This document shows, piece by piece, positions 10,440 to 21,114 of a DNA stretch of 64,000 bases (positions are counted from its first letter, which is position 1; each line of letters starts with the position of its first letter). The DNA comes from Dicyema japonicum. Lineage: Eukaryota > Dicyemida > Rhombozoa > Dicyemidae. The notes under the pieces were generated by a model. It was not told where the DNA came from. It ran no database searches and saw only the letters and a program-made list of their open reading frames with translations. A program made the translations under genes and the position numbers. The stretch lies in NCBI GenBank assembly GCA_011109175.1, contig RDEW01000006.1, forward strand, positions 1,448,133 through 1,512,132. The letters run 5' to 3'.

Positions 10440-11265
10440 TAAAAAGTTGACTAAAATTTTCGCTAGAAGCGAAGACACGTGAGAGGAATTAGTGATTATA
10501 ATTCTATTGGAGTTAGTTACGAGTTGGTGTGGAAAAACTAAAAATTCTCTAATTCTGGTGTCTTCTCTTGATCTTTTGCAAAAATTTGCGCAATATCTTG
10601 GTTATTATTTTTAGTGCTCAAGGAATAAAAGACCGGGAAATCATACAACAGTGAACTCCTGATCAGCCCATACAGATAAACATTGAACACCTGTCTGTTG
10701 AACACGGAATAGAATCCTTCAGCATAAATAATTTCTGCCTAAGTTATCTTCAATACCAGTGGAATTGGTGACTTATTTAACATCCCAACACCACGGTAAA
10801 GTCAAACTAATTATCACGTGATGCATTCTAACAGCGACTTCTCGGATGAATTAAACCACAAGAAAATATAGTGTAATAAACTGAACTATAACCCGAAACC
10901 CGGTTAATTATGGCTTTGCACGCATGTGGTTATCTCATAAAAGTTTTCATTTGGTTATACCTAATTTTGTCTCAAACCACATATAACCATCAATCAGGAT
11001 CTTATAACTAAATGACAATTATTGATTAGTTGAGTACTACGATTATAAATGAACTCTATTCAATAGCTAATCCTAGATCAGTCACTTACTCTTACTCGAC
11101 AAACCAAAAAGCATTATATAACCTTCAATGGAGAGCAGTGAGATTCAAACCGGTAAACTTATGAATTTTGTCCGATTTAATAAATTAATATTAATTAATC
11201 ACTCTATGTCATGGTCGTTACAAAGCAAGTGTATCTGGAGAAACTCTTCATCTAATTCCCGTCAT
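10440..11265. other. Intergenic with decayed LINE tail and SINE remnant
   Basis: About 10775-10860 (CATCCCAACACCACGGTAAA, then ATCACGTGATGCATTC) matches the minus-strand LINE 3' tails at 50680 and 21115. About 11130-11180 (GAGAGCAGTGAGATTCAAAC...GAATTTTGTCCG) matches the tRNA-like head seen reversed at 13235-13290. I see nothing else. Confidence 0.4.
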
Positions 11266-11269
11266 AAGC

Positions 11270-11490
11270 AAACTCACGTAGTCAATCCAGATCTTCTCCC
11301 TCTTTGAGGCATCTTTTAACATTTTGGCGATCCCTGGACCATAGGAGGGTAGTCCTCGGTCGTCCAAGGAATCAGGGAACTTAAGTGACGAAGATCTACA
11401 TGACTACGTTACCTGGGTGTCCAGGTCCATTCTCAGAATATGTCCAAAGAATCTCTATTTAGCTTATGTAATTTCAATCGAGATTTGGAA
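11270..11490 (-). pseudogene. RTE-like ORF2 C-terminus fragment
   Basis: Reverse reading gives HILRMDLDTQVT (the 'GHILRM' motif), a KFPDSLDDRGLPS-like segment where intact copies have GRPRTTLP, and a terminal IWIDYV. It is a counterpart of the better copies at 53850-54300 and 33030-33400. Confidence 0.45.
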
Positions 11491-11745
11491 CTCTTAAGAA
11501 ATAGGTGGATCAACTAGAATTTGAGAGCATAACGGAATCACCATATAGGTAGCGATGTGTGAATCAAACCTACGTCTAATGGCGACTCTACGACAGCATT
11601 GAGGACTATGACTGTTGGTCACCGATTTTTATTATTTAACTGATTATTTCACAAAATTGTATAATTTGAGTCTTGGTAATAATATTAAATTAAATTATAA
11701 AATTAATAAATTTAATAAAATAAATATAGTTACACAATTTTGTTT

Positions 11746-12044
11746 ATGGTGAAAGAGTAAATTGGTTATAATATTGCAGGAATAATAACGTCACTATCAA
11801 ACCTGATTCCCCAGAGGATGGAATCCCAATAGATCACGCTGCTATCATTCAGCGGAGACTGAGGAGACAAAATAAATATTTCGATTCTGGGGATTACAAT
11901 ATGGCCAAGGCTAAAATACAACCTGGAAGTGACAAAGATAAGGTCTTGAAGAACTCAACTGGTCGCGTCCACCCCACCCCTTCTGATATCCCCCGTAAAC
12001 AATCCAGCTCTTCCCTTCCTCCCCCCTTTGGAGAGGACGTCTGA
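11746..12044 (+). CDS. ENSA: Endosulfine/ARPP19 homologue (PP2A-B55 inhibitor), 91 aa, one 23-nt intron
   Basis: Exon 1 (11746-11756) encodes MVK plus two bases; a 23-nt GT...AG intron (11757-11779) is removed, giving MVKENNNVTIKPDSPEDG and then a continuous frame to the TGA at 12042-12044. The core QNKYFDSGDYNMAKAK is the near-invariant endosulfine motif. Its Ser in FDSGDY is the site that Greatwall kinase phosphorylates, turning the protein into an inhibitor of PP2A-B55 during mitosis. The upstream AAIIQRRLRR helix and the downstream HPTPSDIPRKQSS (a possible basophilic kinase site near the C-terminus) follow the family order. At 91 aa it is shorter than vertebrate ENSA/ARPP19, mainly at the N-terminus. 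It has no frameshift. The first exon is only 11 nt, so an ORF finder misses it. The small size and intact motif suggest a functional, cytosolic cell-cycle regulator. Confidence 0.93.
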
Positions 12045-12137
12045 ACTGCTTTACTGATAAATGTTCTTAGTTTTATACTGTTTTCTTTATAATTGAAATA
12101 CTATCAATGGAATTTTAGTGGATTATCAGGATTAGGA

Positions 12138-12801
12138 TTATTTTATCATTCTAGAGTAACCAACTGGGTCCTTTCCCCTTATCACAAGGTTACTACCATG
12201 ATTGTGACTCTTCTTCTTGAAGGACTCCACTGTTTTATTCATATGTCTTTGTTTGTGTAGTAAGTGGATATTGGATGTCTTGTGCATCCTGAGATCTCTT
12301 TTGCCTTTATTCCGTCTAATTATTAACTTTAAAAGGGACACATAAGTAATCAATCATGTAATCCCTAGTCATTGGTTTAATCCAAATGTAGTCTTCTCGA
12401 CAATACACTTAATTTCCGGGACATTTAGTTATTCTTCATTCGATTGACGATGTTGTTAATGGGTAGAATAATTATTAAAAATAATTTAGTCAGGGATTGT
12501 TATTAAGTCAAGAAATCACCATAAATTTATAAAAAGTCATCAGGTCTCATAAGTATCCACATCTTTTCCCGGTGTTTCTTTGGATCAACACACTTTCGAT
12601 AGTTTTGTTGTTCTCTTGATTTCCCGATTGAGATGAGCGTGATCTCCTTATAAGGAACTCTGAAAAGATTGGCCTTGTCATAACGCCGGTAATTCGATAG
12701 ATAGATTGGGTAGTTATTGAGTGAACAATGCCAAGTTTCAAAAATAAAAAGATTAAACATTTTATTAATAAACCATATAATCGTTGACCAATATTTCTCA
12801 A
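12138..12801 (-). other. Unassigned open frames
   Basis: Minus-strand frames at 12138-12353 (Lys/Arg/His-rich, ends DPVGYSRMIK) and 12527-12801 (NYPIYLSNYRRYDKANLF, then HREKMWILMRPDDFL) look protein-like but could not be joined by short introns or identified. A hAT-like end (TATTTCTCAACCTGGGTGAT) lies at about 12790. Confidence 0.22.
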
Positions 12802-12989
12802 CCTGGGTGATATCTATTTATTATTTTTATTTATTTACCCCTAGTCCATCCGAGTTAAAGAAACTGGTGGCATCTAATTTAGAAGATTATTATTATTAGC
12901 ACTTTCACGAGAGCCATAATATTCATACATAATATTTATATATAATAATTGATTTTTATTCAATTATTAATATTTTATAAATTTAATAT

Positions 12990-13290
12990 AATACAAAATT
13001 AGTTTCGGGAGAGCCGTATACATGGCTTCGTTCTGGCAAGACAAAAAATTTATAGCAGTAAAGAACAGGTATCATAACTAATTGTAGAAAGGGAATCAAC
13101 CAATGTTCTTCAATTATTTTTTTGCATGTGAATCCTAGTAGACGATCCGGTCACGCAGTGAGGTATTCACTTGTCAATCCAAGGCATCATAGATGCGTAG
13201 AACCTTAAACCGAAATTTAAAAAAATTAGAAATTTAAAGCAGTGAGATTTGAACACATAACAATCATGATTTTGTCCGGCATCTATTCAA
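12990..13290 (-). mobile_element. tRNA-derived SINE, decayed
   Basis: Reversed, it has a tRNA-like head with a B-box-like GTTCAAATCTC, a body with GCATCTATGATGCC...GTGAATACCTCACTGCGTGAC...GATCGTCTA, and a tail ending near GGCTCTCCCG. Body and tail match the full SINE at 43963-44280 and the copy at 56530-56850. Confidence 0.6.
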
Positions 13291-13317
13291 ATCCAAAGTT
13301 TTAAATAGGGACGATTT

Positions 13318-13500
13318 TATTTATTTAATAACCCGAAAAGGGAACACCAAGAAAGAAGGAGTAAACCAACTAATTAAGTGATCCCTGTACGCCTCAACAA
13401 AATCGAGAAGTTTTTCCTATGTTCCTCCAGAGTACCCACGGCTTTCCTGAATAGACGACGATCATCTTTCATTAGAGTTTGAAGAGGGTGGGTTTTCCCC
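13318..13500 (-). mobile_element. LINE 3' end (ORF2 C-terminus plus tail)
   Basis: Reverse reading gives a C-terminal FRKAVGTLEEHRKNF-like segment, then GGATCACTTAATTAGTTGG and a tail GGGTTATTAAATAAATAAA, the same tail as the LINEs at 10100 and 50680. Confidence 0.55.
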
Positions 13501-13664
13501 AAATTTCCAGCCTAGAATGGAAATAGAGACGACATACTAAATAGAGATTAATATATATCAAAAATAATAAATCTTATGAAATCTTGATTTTAATTTTTTA
13601 ATAATTAATGTCTATAATTTACTATGTGGACTTAGTCTCGAATGACGGGGAATCCCTCACTAAT

Positions 13665-14330
13665 TAATGAGGGTGACATCGGAAAGACAGTCTGAATGGT
13701 TTTTTTACGTTCAACATAGACAAAACGGAGGTAACCGATCTCAAAAGAGAGGAATCAAGGACTAAAGAACTCTGATGAAAGACCAAGAAGTTAGGCACCC
13801 TTCTAGGGAACCAAGAAGACATTTCAAGGAGAAAGACGATCGCAAATGCAGCATTGAAAAAACTAAAGAAAATCTGGTTTGTACTAAAAGGGCTGGATAC
13901 GAAAACGATACTAATCTTGTACAACACGTTAATCAAGCCCGTGATTCTTTACAACGCAAGAACCTTGCCCTTCTCAGAGACCGACACAAAAAATGTTTGA
14001 TATTTTTCAACGAACTTGATTGAGCCAAATGATATTGTTCCGAGGTTACTCCAGAATACCGAACAGAACTTTGTACGAGAGGATGAAGTGTTCGCCAATT
14101 TTGACTAAAATAACGGAGGCCCTTTGGAGATGTTCTATGAAGGACTTCTTTCCCTCTGTAGTTTCCCAATCCCGTGGATGACTGAAGATCACCCTCACGA
14201 TATTCCTCGACAGTGACCTTCAAAAGATTGGGAGACTTTTAAGAGAGGGAGAAGATCTGGATAGATTACGTGAGCTTGAGTAGTACAGAGTCAAGTGGAG
14301 GAAAATGACACATGTTTTGCCATTACTAGG
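13665..14330 (+). pseudogene. RTE-like LINE ORF2 thumb and C-terminus
   Basis: Frames read FNIDKTEVTDLKREES, then KKLGTLLGNQEDISRRKTIA, ALKKLRKIWFVLKG, YNTLIKPVILYNARTLP and, in shifted frame, YERMKCSPILTKITEALWR. KTE..xLKR, KKxGSLLGDxEDIxRRK, LYNTLxKPVLxYN and RP.L..IxExRWK are the ordered motifs of this thumb/C-terminal region. Stops separate the pieces. Confidence 0.65.
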
Positions 14331-14489
14331 CAATTTAAAGGCTATAAATTTATTTGTTCATAATTTATGATTTATAATCTAAATAATTCAAAAAGGTAGG
14401 TCAGTAATTTCATCAATTAAAAGTACTACAACAATGAATAAATCTATGGATATCTTTCCAGAGATATCGGATGTCCTCCAGATGTTATT

Positions 14490-14780
14490 ATTATGCACAT
14501 TCGCAATAAGAAAGTTATTTCCTTCTCATCACTTGTGCAACCCTCCTGATGATCCGGTCTGTTAGACTCATACATTGTTGATTAAAAGGTTGTATATGGC
14601 TTTCTTTTAAAAAAAGCCTTCTCAGAGGAATTATGATTCCATAATATCGTATGCAGTTACGGCATGATTCATCCGTAATATGTGCCCAAATATCGGGTCT
14701 TGGAAATAATTGTATCCGAGTGATTCGATTTACAAATGTGTATACAATGGGGCAAATAAGTCATGGCAACATTCTTGTTT
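14490..14780 (-). pseudogene. RTE-like ORF2 C-terminal remnant
   Basis: Reverse reading gives LTDRIIRRVAQVMR, comparable with LTKRIQERVAQAR at the end of the copy at 53850-54300. It is heavily decayed and the assignment weak. Confidence 0.3.
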
Positions 14781-15059
14781 TTAACTATTTTTTGTTTTTA
14801 TTACGCTCCAACAGGTAAATGGGTAAATTGATTATTCATTTAAATGATTACAATAAATTTCATTTACAATTTTTAAATGGTTAAAAATCAAAAAGATGGA
14901 ATCTCATAACTAATTTGATCAATTTAGACACATCTAAAAAGATTATTTTTTGTAGAAATCACATTTTATTTGGGATTTCTATCACTTTCCCTGTATGTCT
15001 TGGTTTTTGATAAGTACGATTTCTCCAGGGTGTGTTTTAGACATACGTGCAATTGAGAC

Positions 15060-15470
15060 TTCACCACATCGGCCAAGAGTTGTTACCACTAGCTATTCAC
15101 CTAAATAATTTTTAGATAGTTGGTTTGCCACAGTAAAATAATATTTTGAAAAATACGACGTTGTATGTGATATAATTAGTTCTTTCAAATTTAAGGGAAT
15201 TCTAGCAACTAACGCGATCAATTCAGCACAACATCTACTCGCTAATAAAAATAGTATTAAACTATTCGACCAGTTGCTCAAAGAGTCGCAGCTGAAACTT
15301 TTAATAATAAGAGAGAAGACGGATGCATTTGTCTTTAATGACGAACGAAGACTTGCTTCGAAGATATGCGAGCCCCGCGAAGGACTCTAGTTGAGGCAGA
15401 GGCTCGTAATGGCGTTTATGTGGGAACGCCTTCGCAATCCTGGTCTCTTAACTAAAAAATCTTTACCTGT
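15060..15470 (+). pseudogene. RLE-family 3' end preceded by an unassigned open frame
   Basis: From about 15300 the frame reads RRLASKICEPREGL, a stop, then LRQRLVMAF and (shifted) GNAFAI. This matches the RLE domain end (LLARKKRDQREGLWLRQRIG...RGNSFAI). Before it (15060-15300) an open frame reads KYDVVCDIISSFKFKGILAT, then SIKLFDQLLKESQLKLL; I do not recognise it. Confidence 0.45.
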
Positions 15471-15599
15471 TTTCTTTTTTTCAAAAATGAAAAAAAATTT
15501 AAGTGCTATATTATTTATACATAATAATATTTTAAGAGCAATATTTTAATTTTAACTGCTATAAAAATTATCATGGCAGAGTGAAAGTGCTTAAAAATT

Positions 15600-15800
15600 T
15601 ATGCTTTTACCTCTGATGAATGCTATCTAGCATCCTGTCTCTCGTTGGTCCTTGGTGACCTTTTGGATCATTGAACCAATCCGACGGACTAGGCCGTCTG
15701 CGTGTGAGCCAAAGATTCCCGACGTCTCCACATCGAAAAAGAAAAACAAATGGTCTTCCGATTTTGGTACTTCTTTGTTGTAATCTTCGGCACACTAGTA
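15600..15800 (-). pseudogene. RLE-family fragment
   Basis: Reverse reading in one frame gives ETSGIFGSHADGLVRRIGSM and then QKVTKDQRETGC. This corresponds to the ESSGAVGPMTAEFL...KKRDQREGL part of the RLE domain and is closest to the copies at 57890-58100 and 61563-61800. Confidence 0.55.
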
Positions 15801-16540
15801 AGCATGATCTGGTCTTATGAAATTAAATTTATTTGACAGAATCTAACAATTAAAGAACGATTCCCTCAGATATTATTAAGTAAGCAGACAAATTGAAAGT
15901 TGGTGATATTTCTCTTAAATTGAGCCTGACACTGAAAGTTGGCTAAAAGTCATCAGTTCCAGGAAAAAACATTACTGATTACTGCATTATAGCTTTATTG
16001 TTTACAAGTAAATACATAATTTTTTTCAAAAAAATACATAAATTAGCTATAAAATTTAATAAAATTATAAAAGAGTAAATTTACTTATGGGGGATGGGAA
16101 AGACTAAGGCACTGTTGTAGACTATACCACAATTCACGGATAATTAACACGAGGAATGTCTAAAATTAATTCTAATGAGTTGAAATTAAAAGTTCTTCCA
16201 AACGAAGTCATCCATTTGCTACATCAAAATCACTCCCTTTCTTCCACCTACATTATCGGTAGTCGATGAACGTATTATTTGTCCCAGAACAAGAGAAGGG
16301 GGGTTACTAAAGACTCCATGACCGGTTCACGTTCTGCACAGTTGTTGTCAAGACAACTGGAAGTATAAGCAAGTAATCGCTATCTGGTTTCACTCAAAAG
16401 GCATCCCTGAAACTAGTGGTTCCCCCAGATGATCTCCGTTACCGGGGGTAGTATTAGTGAATGGTGTAAATAAAACGTCTACAAAACTAAATTTAAAACC
16501 ACAAAATTATCAAGCATTATATTTATTCTAAAACAACCAC
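15800..16540. other. No gene identified
   Basis: AT-rich sequence. A plus-strand ATG at about 16158 opens MSKINSNELKLKVLPNEVI... for 37 codons, with a 29-nt GT...AG stretch after it, but continuation frames close at once, so I do not call it. Confidence 0.2.
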
Positions 16541-16546
16541 TATTAG

Positions 16547-17347
16547 TCATACATTCTGCAAAAAGTCATTCATTTCGTTAGACATTCCCTCAACTTTTGT
16601 CTAATAATAAATTATACTCAAACATTCTCCTTGAAATTATCAAAAGCACCAGGTATGCCCCACTTACCCCAATATTCCTCACAAGGTTCGAAGAGACCCT
16701 CATCACTTTGAGTCTATGAATTACATCCGAGATTACAGAATTACTGAAGGGCTTTCGAGGCCAAACATTTGAGAAATTATGAAAACCATAATTTGGCAAT
16801 TGACCGTCAATACTCGATTTGGAAATTTCGTGGTTAGAATGATCATACTGGATGTAGTGATTGCACGTGACTTTTCTTGGGTCATTAAAACAATTCCATG
16901 AAGTCTTGTGATATGATTTGGAATTCCTAAACAGATTATATTAACAAGGTCAAGAGAGCTATTGAACGCAAATTCTTAAAAATTCGATAAAAAACAACAA
17001 AACGACTTACATTTGCCTCACCGAAGGGAAGAACTGCTGATTCGGGATATTTATTCCAGGAATCTCAGGATTATTTACTGTGTTTCCGTAATGTTCATAC
17101 TGGTAGTCCTCAGGCAGGAGTGAGCACGGTAGTGGGATTTGCTTATATTTTCTGTAGGCACAAACTTATTGTCAAGGTTAGTCTTAAAATGCGGTTTTCG
17201 TGGTTCAATAAAAAGTGAAGCAGGCAAATCACGACATTTCATAGGGACATGAGTATGAATTTCTGTTTTAAATGTGTTAAGGTCACGGTAAAATTCATTA
17301 CATATATTCTCAGCTGAAATTTTCCTAAGCTTATTGTCCTTTAACAT
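16547..17347 (-). CDS. Unrecognised conserved-looking protein, 209 aa, introns of 20, 84 and 67 nt
   Basis: The ATG at 17347 opens MLKDNKLRKISAENICNEF... to KTNLDNKF. A 20-nt intron (17142-17161) leads to QIPLPCSLLPEDYQYEHYGN...NQQFFPSVRQ. An 84-nt intron starting GTAAGT (16927-17010) splits the Met codon and leads to NSKSYHKTSWNCFNDPRKV... to SSNLVRNIG. A 67-nt intron starting GTAAGT (16601-16667) leads to TKVEGMSNEMNDFLQNV and a TGA at 16547-16549. The total coding length is exactly divisible by three. The protein is Asn/Tyr/His-rich, without a signal peptide or membrane segment. Tyr/Pro-rich turns (EDYQYEHYG, NPEIPGINIP) suggest an extended structural protein, for example a ciliary microtubule-associated one in a ciliated animal; that is a guess. 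No TE motif is present. Confidence 0.6.
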
Positions 17348-17459
17348 TTGGTTGAAACAAAACTTTATTTTATTGTATTTATTGGTCAGCCAGAATATAA
17401 TTTTTTAAATTTTAAATTAAAAATTATATTTACAAAAATATTCAAAAATGTTAATTATA

Positions 17460-17690
17460 TTACTGCTAAAATTCCCACTTTCTGCAAAGAACCAGGAGAC
17501 CCATTGGGGAAGGGTTATACATGCGGAGGAATCCCGATCTGTCCTAAAGAAAGACCAATCGAGTTCCTTTACAGCAATTCAAGAAAACACTTTCACTGTG
17601 CAGTGGGATAGCTGTGGGACCACTCAATGAGAGTCTGAACTACAATAATCTGTCTGAATCACTTAAATAGTCTGCCTTAAAACCTCCTTT
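17460..17690 (+). mobile_element. LINE 3'-end fragment
   Basis: TTCTGCAAAGAACCAGGAGA...TCGAGTTCCTTTACAGC is related to the C-terminus coded by the copy at 38590-38880 (FCKELGNPFEEKV...SIEFLCRRKRR). It is decayed, with several frame changes. Confidence 0.45.
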
Positions 17691-17999
17691 ATTGGTGATC
17701 TTTGGTTTCTAAATAATATAAAAGTCCCCAAAACAGGTATAACTTTCACTAAACATGCAATCTCATTTGAAAAAGAGTTTTTTAGCTGCACATATAGACT
17801 ATAGTAACCCTGAGTAATATTTAGTTACTAAACAAACCAATAAATTTGTATTATTGGCAATAATGATATTTTCAATTAGAAAACCGCAATCTGCTCTTGT
17901 AAACAGCAATCTTTAACAATCAAGTAACCACCTTCCACTTAACCCATACTCCCTTAAAGTAATAATGACTGACATGTACTTCCACAAGTGCACCACAAA

Positions 18000-18250
18000 T
18001 ACTTTAGTTTAGAGTAAAAAACAGTTATAATAATTTATCGTTGAGAGGGGACATGCTCTTAACTGATTTAGTCGTGAGTGAATCCCTTAGACAGCCCGGT
18101 GATGCATTGAGGTATCACTGCTGACTGTCACTCGTCAACAAGGAATATCACAGCCTTTATCTGGAATGGAAAGGAGTAAGATTCTAACCAAAAGCACTGA
18201 ATTTTGTTAGGAGCTTATGCCACAGCGACTCGCCTAAAAACTACCAATAA
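18000..18250 (-). mobile_element. SINE remnant
   Basis: Reversed, it carries a tRNA-like head (around GGTTAGAATCTTACTCC, B-box position) and a body with GACGAGTGACAGTCAGCAGT. These match the head and body order of the SINEs at 12990-13290 and 43963-44280, at low identity. Confidence 0.45.
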
Positions 18251-18401
18251 ATAATTAGTAATCTATCTGCTTCTTTTGATTGCAACTGTAAAGATTTGGT
18301 GGCATAAATTAGAAACAAATTTAAACATGATAGTTATGATAATAATTACATAAATTATGTTAATACAAATAACCATCTTTGTTACAAAAATAAGGTTACT
18401 C

Positions 18402-18617
18402 TCAATAAAATATCTTTTCACGATTTTTCACTTTCTTTATCGCGAGTTGGTGGCAATATTTACACAGGGGTGTCTTTTTAGGGCACAAAGGGGCGCACAC
18501 TTGTTTATCCACTGAAAACTTATCCAAATTATTGAAGTGTGAACTTTCAATTGATGCTTGAGAATGGCACGTACAGTGTGTTCCCTCTTTTTCCTTAATA
18601 GATGGAATTTTGTCCAT
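18402..18617 (-). CDS. Small Cys-rich protein, 71 aa, unknown
   Basis: An ATG-started frame reads MDKIPSIKEKEGTHCTCHSQ, then FSVDKQVCAPLCPKKTPLCK, then YCHQLAIKKVKN and a stop. It has six Cys and several His in the pattern C-x-C-H ... C-x3-C ... C-x2-C-H, so a small zinc-binding fold is possible. There is no signal peptide. It could be a first exon: a downstream GT...AG stretch exists, but I could not extend the frame convincingly. No TE similarity was seen. Confidence 0.38.
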   Translation of the reverse strand: MDKIPSIKEKEGTHCTCHSQASIESSHFNNLDKFSVDKQVCAPLCPKKTPLCKYCHQLAIKKVKNREKIFY

Positions 18618-18639
18618 TAATGCTAGGAATTGTTAGAGT

Positions 18640-19340
18640 TGTGCGTGGTTTCGATTTATATAAAATAGACGATTCTTAAATTTCCTTAATCGATTAAAGC
18701 GACAAATTTACGAATAATGCTAATCGAGGCAAGTCATAAAGACTGTCAACTTGCATGAAGAATTTCCATGAGGACCCCACATAATCTGTACAGCCTCTCC
18801 CAGTAAGACTTATAACTTTAAATGGATGACTACCACAAAATTATAATTAATTTAAATTCACAAATCAATTAATCGATAAAACATATAAACTGACTTTTCA
18901 TCCTCGGATGTTCTTGACTAATGATCAACTAAAAGTGACGTCGTGCCTCTATTGCACGTAATGTCTACTTAGCTGTTTTATAAAAGCTCTCATCTTTTAT
19001 TCCTCGTGGGAAGGATGACAAAGTAAGGAAACATAAAAAACAAAATTCGGAACAAAGGAAGGAAGTGATCTTCAGACCAAAATTAAAGACATGATCACCC
19101 TACTGAAGCTGCACACATAGGATTATAGTTAATGATTTAATGTCAATAATAAAACTAAAGACTCAGATCATAAACAGTCCTTGTTAGAACTCTCTGGTAG
19201 TTAAGTAACCCTGACCTCGCCAATTTGTTCACAAGGGACTATTAAGTGGGACGGGCAAATACAGATCATCAACTGGGAAGCTTGGAAGACAAAAAGGGAA
19301 AACAAAATAAAAGGACCAAAGAGAATATATAAACAAAAGA
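18640..19340. other. Intergenic, nothing identified
   Basis: AT-rich; no domain, repeat family or RNA gene recognised on either strand. It separates the small Cys-rich ORF from the 3' end of the UBXN7-like gene. Confidence 0.5.
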
Positions 19341-19341
19341 A

Positions 19342-20431
19342 TCACTGATCATTCTTCATAATCGTTAGTCTCTGTCGTCGTTGTAGACCAGCCTCCTTTA
19401 GTGAGATATTATAGTCATCCACTTTAGTGATGTCAATTACAGGGAATGTAGTCATCACTTTGTACTCATCAATGTTGTACCCCAACTTACTAATCTTCCT
19501 CAGTAAATGCTACAATAACAAATCCCCTACCCTAATACTCCGACTGTAGTCAACAGTAATGATCTTTTCATTTTCTGGTAGAGACAATCTGTATGCAGCG
19601 TCACACACCTCATCTCCAATCACACCAAAGTCAACCTTCCTCTGATAAAACCTCGAAAAGTCTATCACTGCGTGTGGGAGTTCTTCCATTTGAGTGAACT
19701 GGGGCAGGGGACCGATCAACAAAGTCATAAAGAATACACATCACATCGTCACACGTGAACTGATTAATCTCCTTCATCAACTCCCTTGTCCTCGGGTCAA
19801 TGACCCCCACAAAGGGGTACTGTGCTTTAGTGTTGTACAAGGAATTGAGATATTTTCCTGTCCTCATCTCATCATACGTCTAATCAGCAATACAAACTAC
19901 CTGGAACAACACAAAGTAATCATTGATGAGATTCTGCATTAGTGGGTAGTTCCACACGTCCCTGTTGAGAGCATGACATGGGAATTGACTCAGACTCTGA
20001 ATATTCAATATTACCCATTTGTTGGCCTCCTTAGCAGCATTCATGACCTAATTATCAAGAAACCCACCACCTGTCTTAAATTGCCAGTAAACAAAAGGGA
20101 GGGATTCACACTAAACATCATCTTCTCGTCAAAGTAACGCGTGGTCTCTGTAATGTCATCGGAAAACTCGTATATTTCTTGGGAATGTCTACCATTAGGT
20201 AATATCATACTCAGAAGACTGTGATCCATGGCTGAGATCTGGGGACTCTCTGTGTGTTCTTTGAGTTTCGTTGAGGGTACCATCAAAATGCATTTGAATG
20301 GCCGTACCCACATCTCCATCTGCAAGTTCTAAGGCATCAACAGCCTGTAGGATGGTTAGTCCTCCCATTTATGCAATAAATATACCTGTGATCATACATA
20401 TTCTGGCAACGTCTTCGTCGTAATTAGACAT
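19342..20431 (-). CDS. UBXN7: UBXN7-like UBA-UAS-UBX ubiquitin adaptor, 318 aa, six introns of 21-24 nt
   Basis: The ATG is at 20431 and the TGA at 19342-19344. Six GT...AG introns (20362-20385, 20189-20210, 20048-20070, 19880-19900, 19699-19720, 19510-19530) give one continuous frame. Domains in order: an N-terminal UBA-like segment (TILQAVDALELADGDVGTAI), a linker, then a thioredoxin-like UAS domain at about residues 85-205 (KWVILNIQSLSQFPCHALNR, DVWNYPLMQNLINDYFVLFQ, then YPFVGVIDPRTRELM). It ends in a C-terminal UBX ubiquitin-like domain at about 240-318 (YRLSLPENEKIITVDYSRSI, GYNIDEYKVMTTFP, ISLKEAGLQ). UBXN7-type proteins bind ubiquitinated substrates and p97/VCP. At 318 aa it is shorter than vertebrate UBXN7, mostly in the UAS-UBX linker, and I see no ubiquitin-interacting motif there. 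It has no frameshift, so it is probably functional. Confidence 0.88.
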
Positions 20432-20662
20432 ATAACAATAAACTTAAGTTAAATTTTAATTATTTTTAATTATTTTTTAAATAAATTTATATTATATTAT
20501 TTACTTTCGATAATTATTGAAATTTTACATTGCAATTTTACTTTGTCAAGGAGTTGTGGCTAAAAACTGGGGCTGGAATTAATAAATCACATAAGATCAA
20601 AATTATCCTGATAGCATTCACATGAAATGGCCCTTTGACATCATACTCGTAGGAATATGCAG

Positions 20663-20890
20663 TCATTGAATATTTGCGAAAGAACATTTATTCAATCTTT
20701 GATAATCGAGAAAACCTTGGATAACACGATTGTCCCACATATAAACTAAATCGATGTTTCGTAGGGAGATACAGGGTTTAATGAATGGATCAATGAGAAT
20801 TACTCTTTGTTGGATAGCGAAGATTAACACAAGAGGCTTATTGGAATGTTGAAAGTCGAATACGAGCAGGGAGCACTCCCAGTTTGCCCT
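20663..20890 (-). CDS. Possible exon of an unidentified gene
   Basis: After an AG acceptor (TTTCCTTTTAG), the frame reads NWECSLLVFDFQHSNKPLVL, IFAIQQRVILIDPF, then LRNIDLVYMWDNRVIQGFLD and a stop. The alternating hydrophobic pattern looks like beta-propeller strands. It is not in an obvious TE. No partner exon was found. Confidence 0.28.
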   Translation of the reverse strand, partial: RANWECSLLVFDFQHSNKPLVLIFAIQQRVILIDPFIKPCISLRNIDLVYMWDNRVIQGFLDYQRLNKCSFANIQ

Positions 20891-21027
20891 AAAAGGAAAC
20901 GTCACCCTTAGAAAATATTTTAATGTGTGAATAAGTTTTAATGAATTGAAAACTTATCCTTGGTGTAACAGATTAGATACCTTAATGGATACGCTGTCAT
21001 TCTTCTGACAGTCTTCTATGGGTTAAT

Positions 21028-21110
21028 TCTCTACTGCAGTGGTTCTCAACGAGGGGAGAATCACCCCTTTTGGACGATGCTCCTCGAGGAGCTCATTGTC
21101 ATATGAAAAA
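21028..21110 (+). repeat. hAT-type terminal sequence
   Basis: CAGTGGTTCTCAACGAGGGG is a typical hAT terminal inverted repeat start. No matching opposite end was found nearby. Confidence 0.45.
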
Positions 21111-21114
21111 TTAA

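Noticed and set aside
16158-16440. Possible gene starting MSKINSNELKLKVLPNEVI
   Set aside because: A 29-nt GT...AG segment follows the first exon, but every continuation frame closes quickly.
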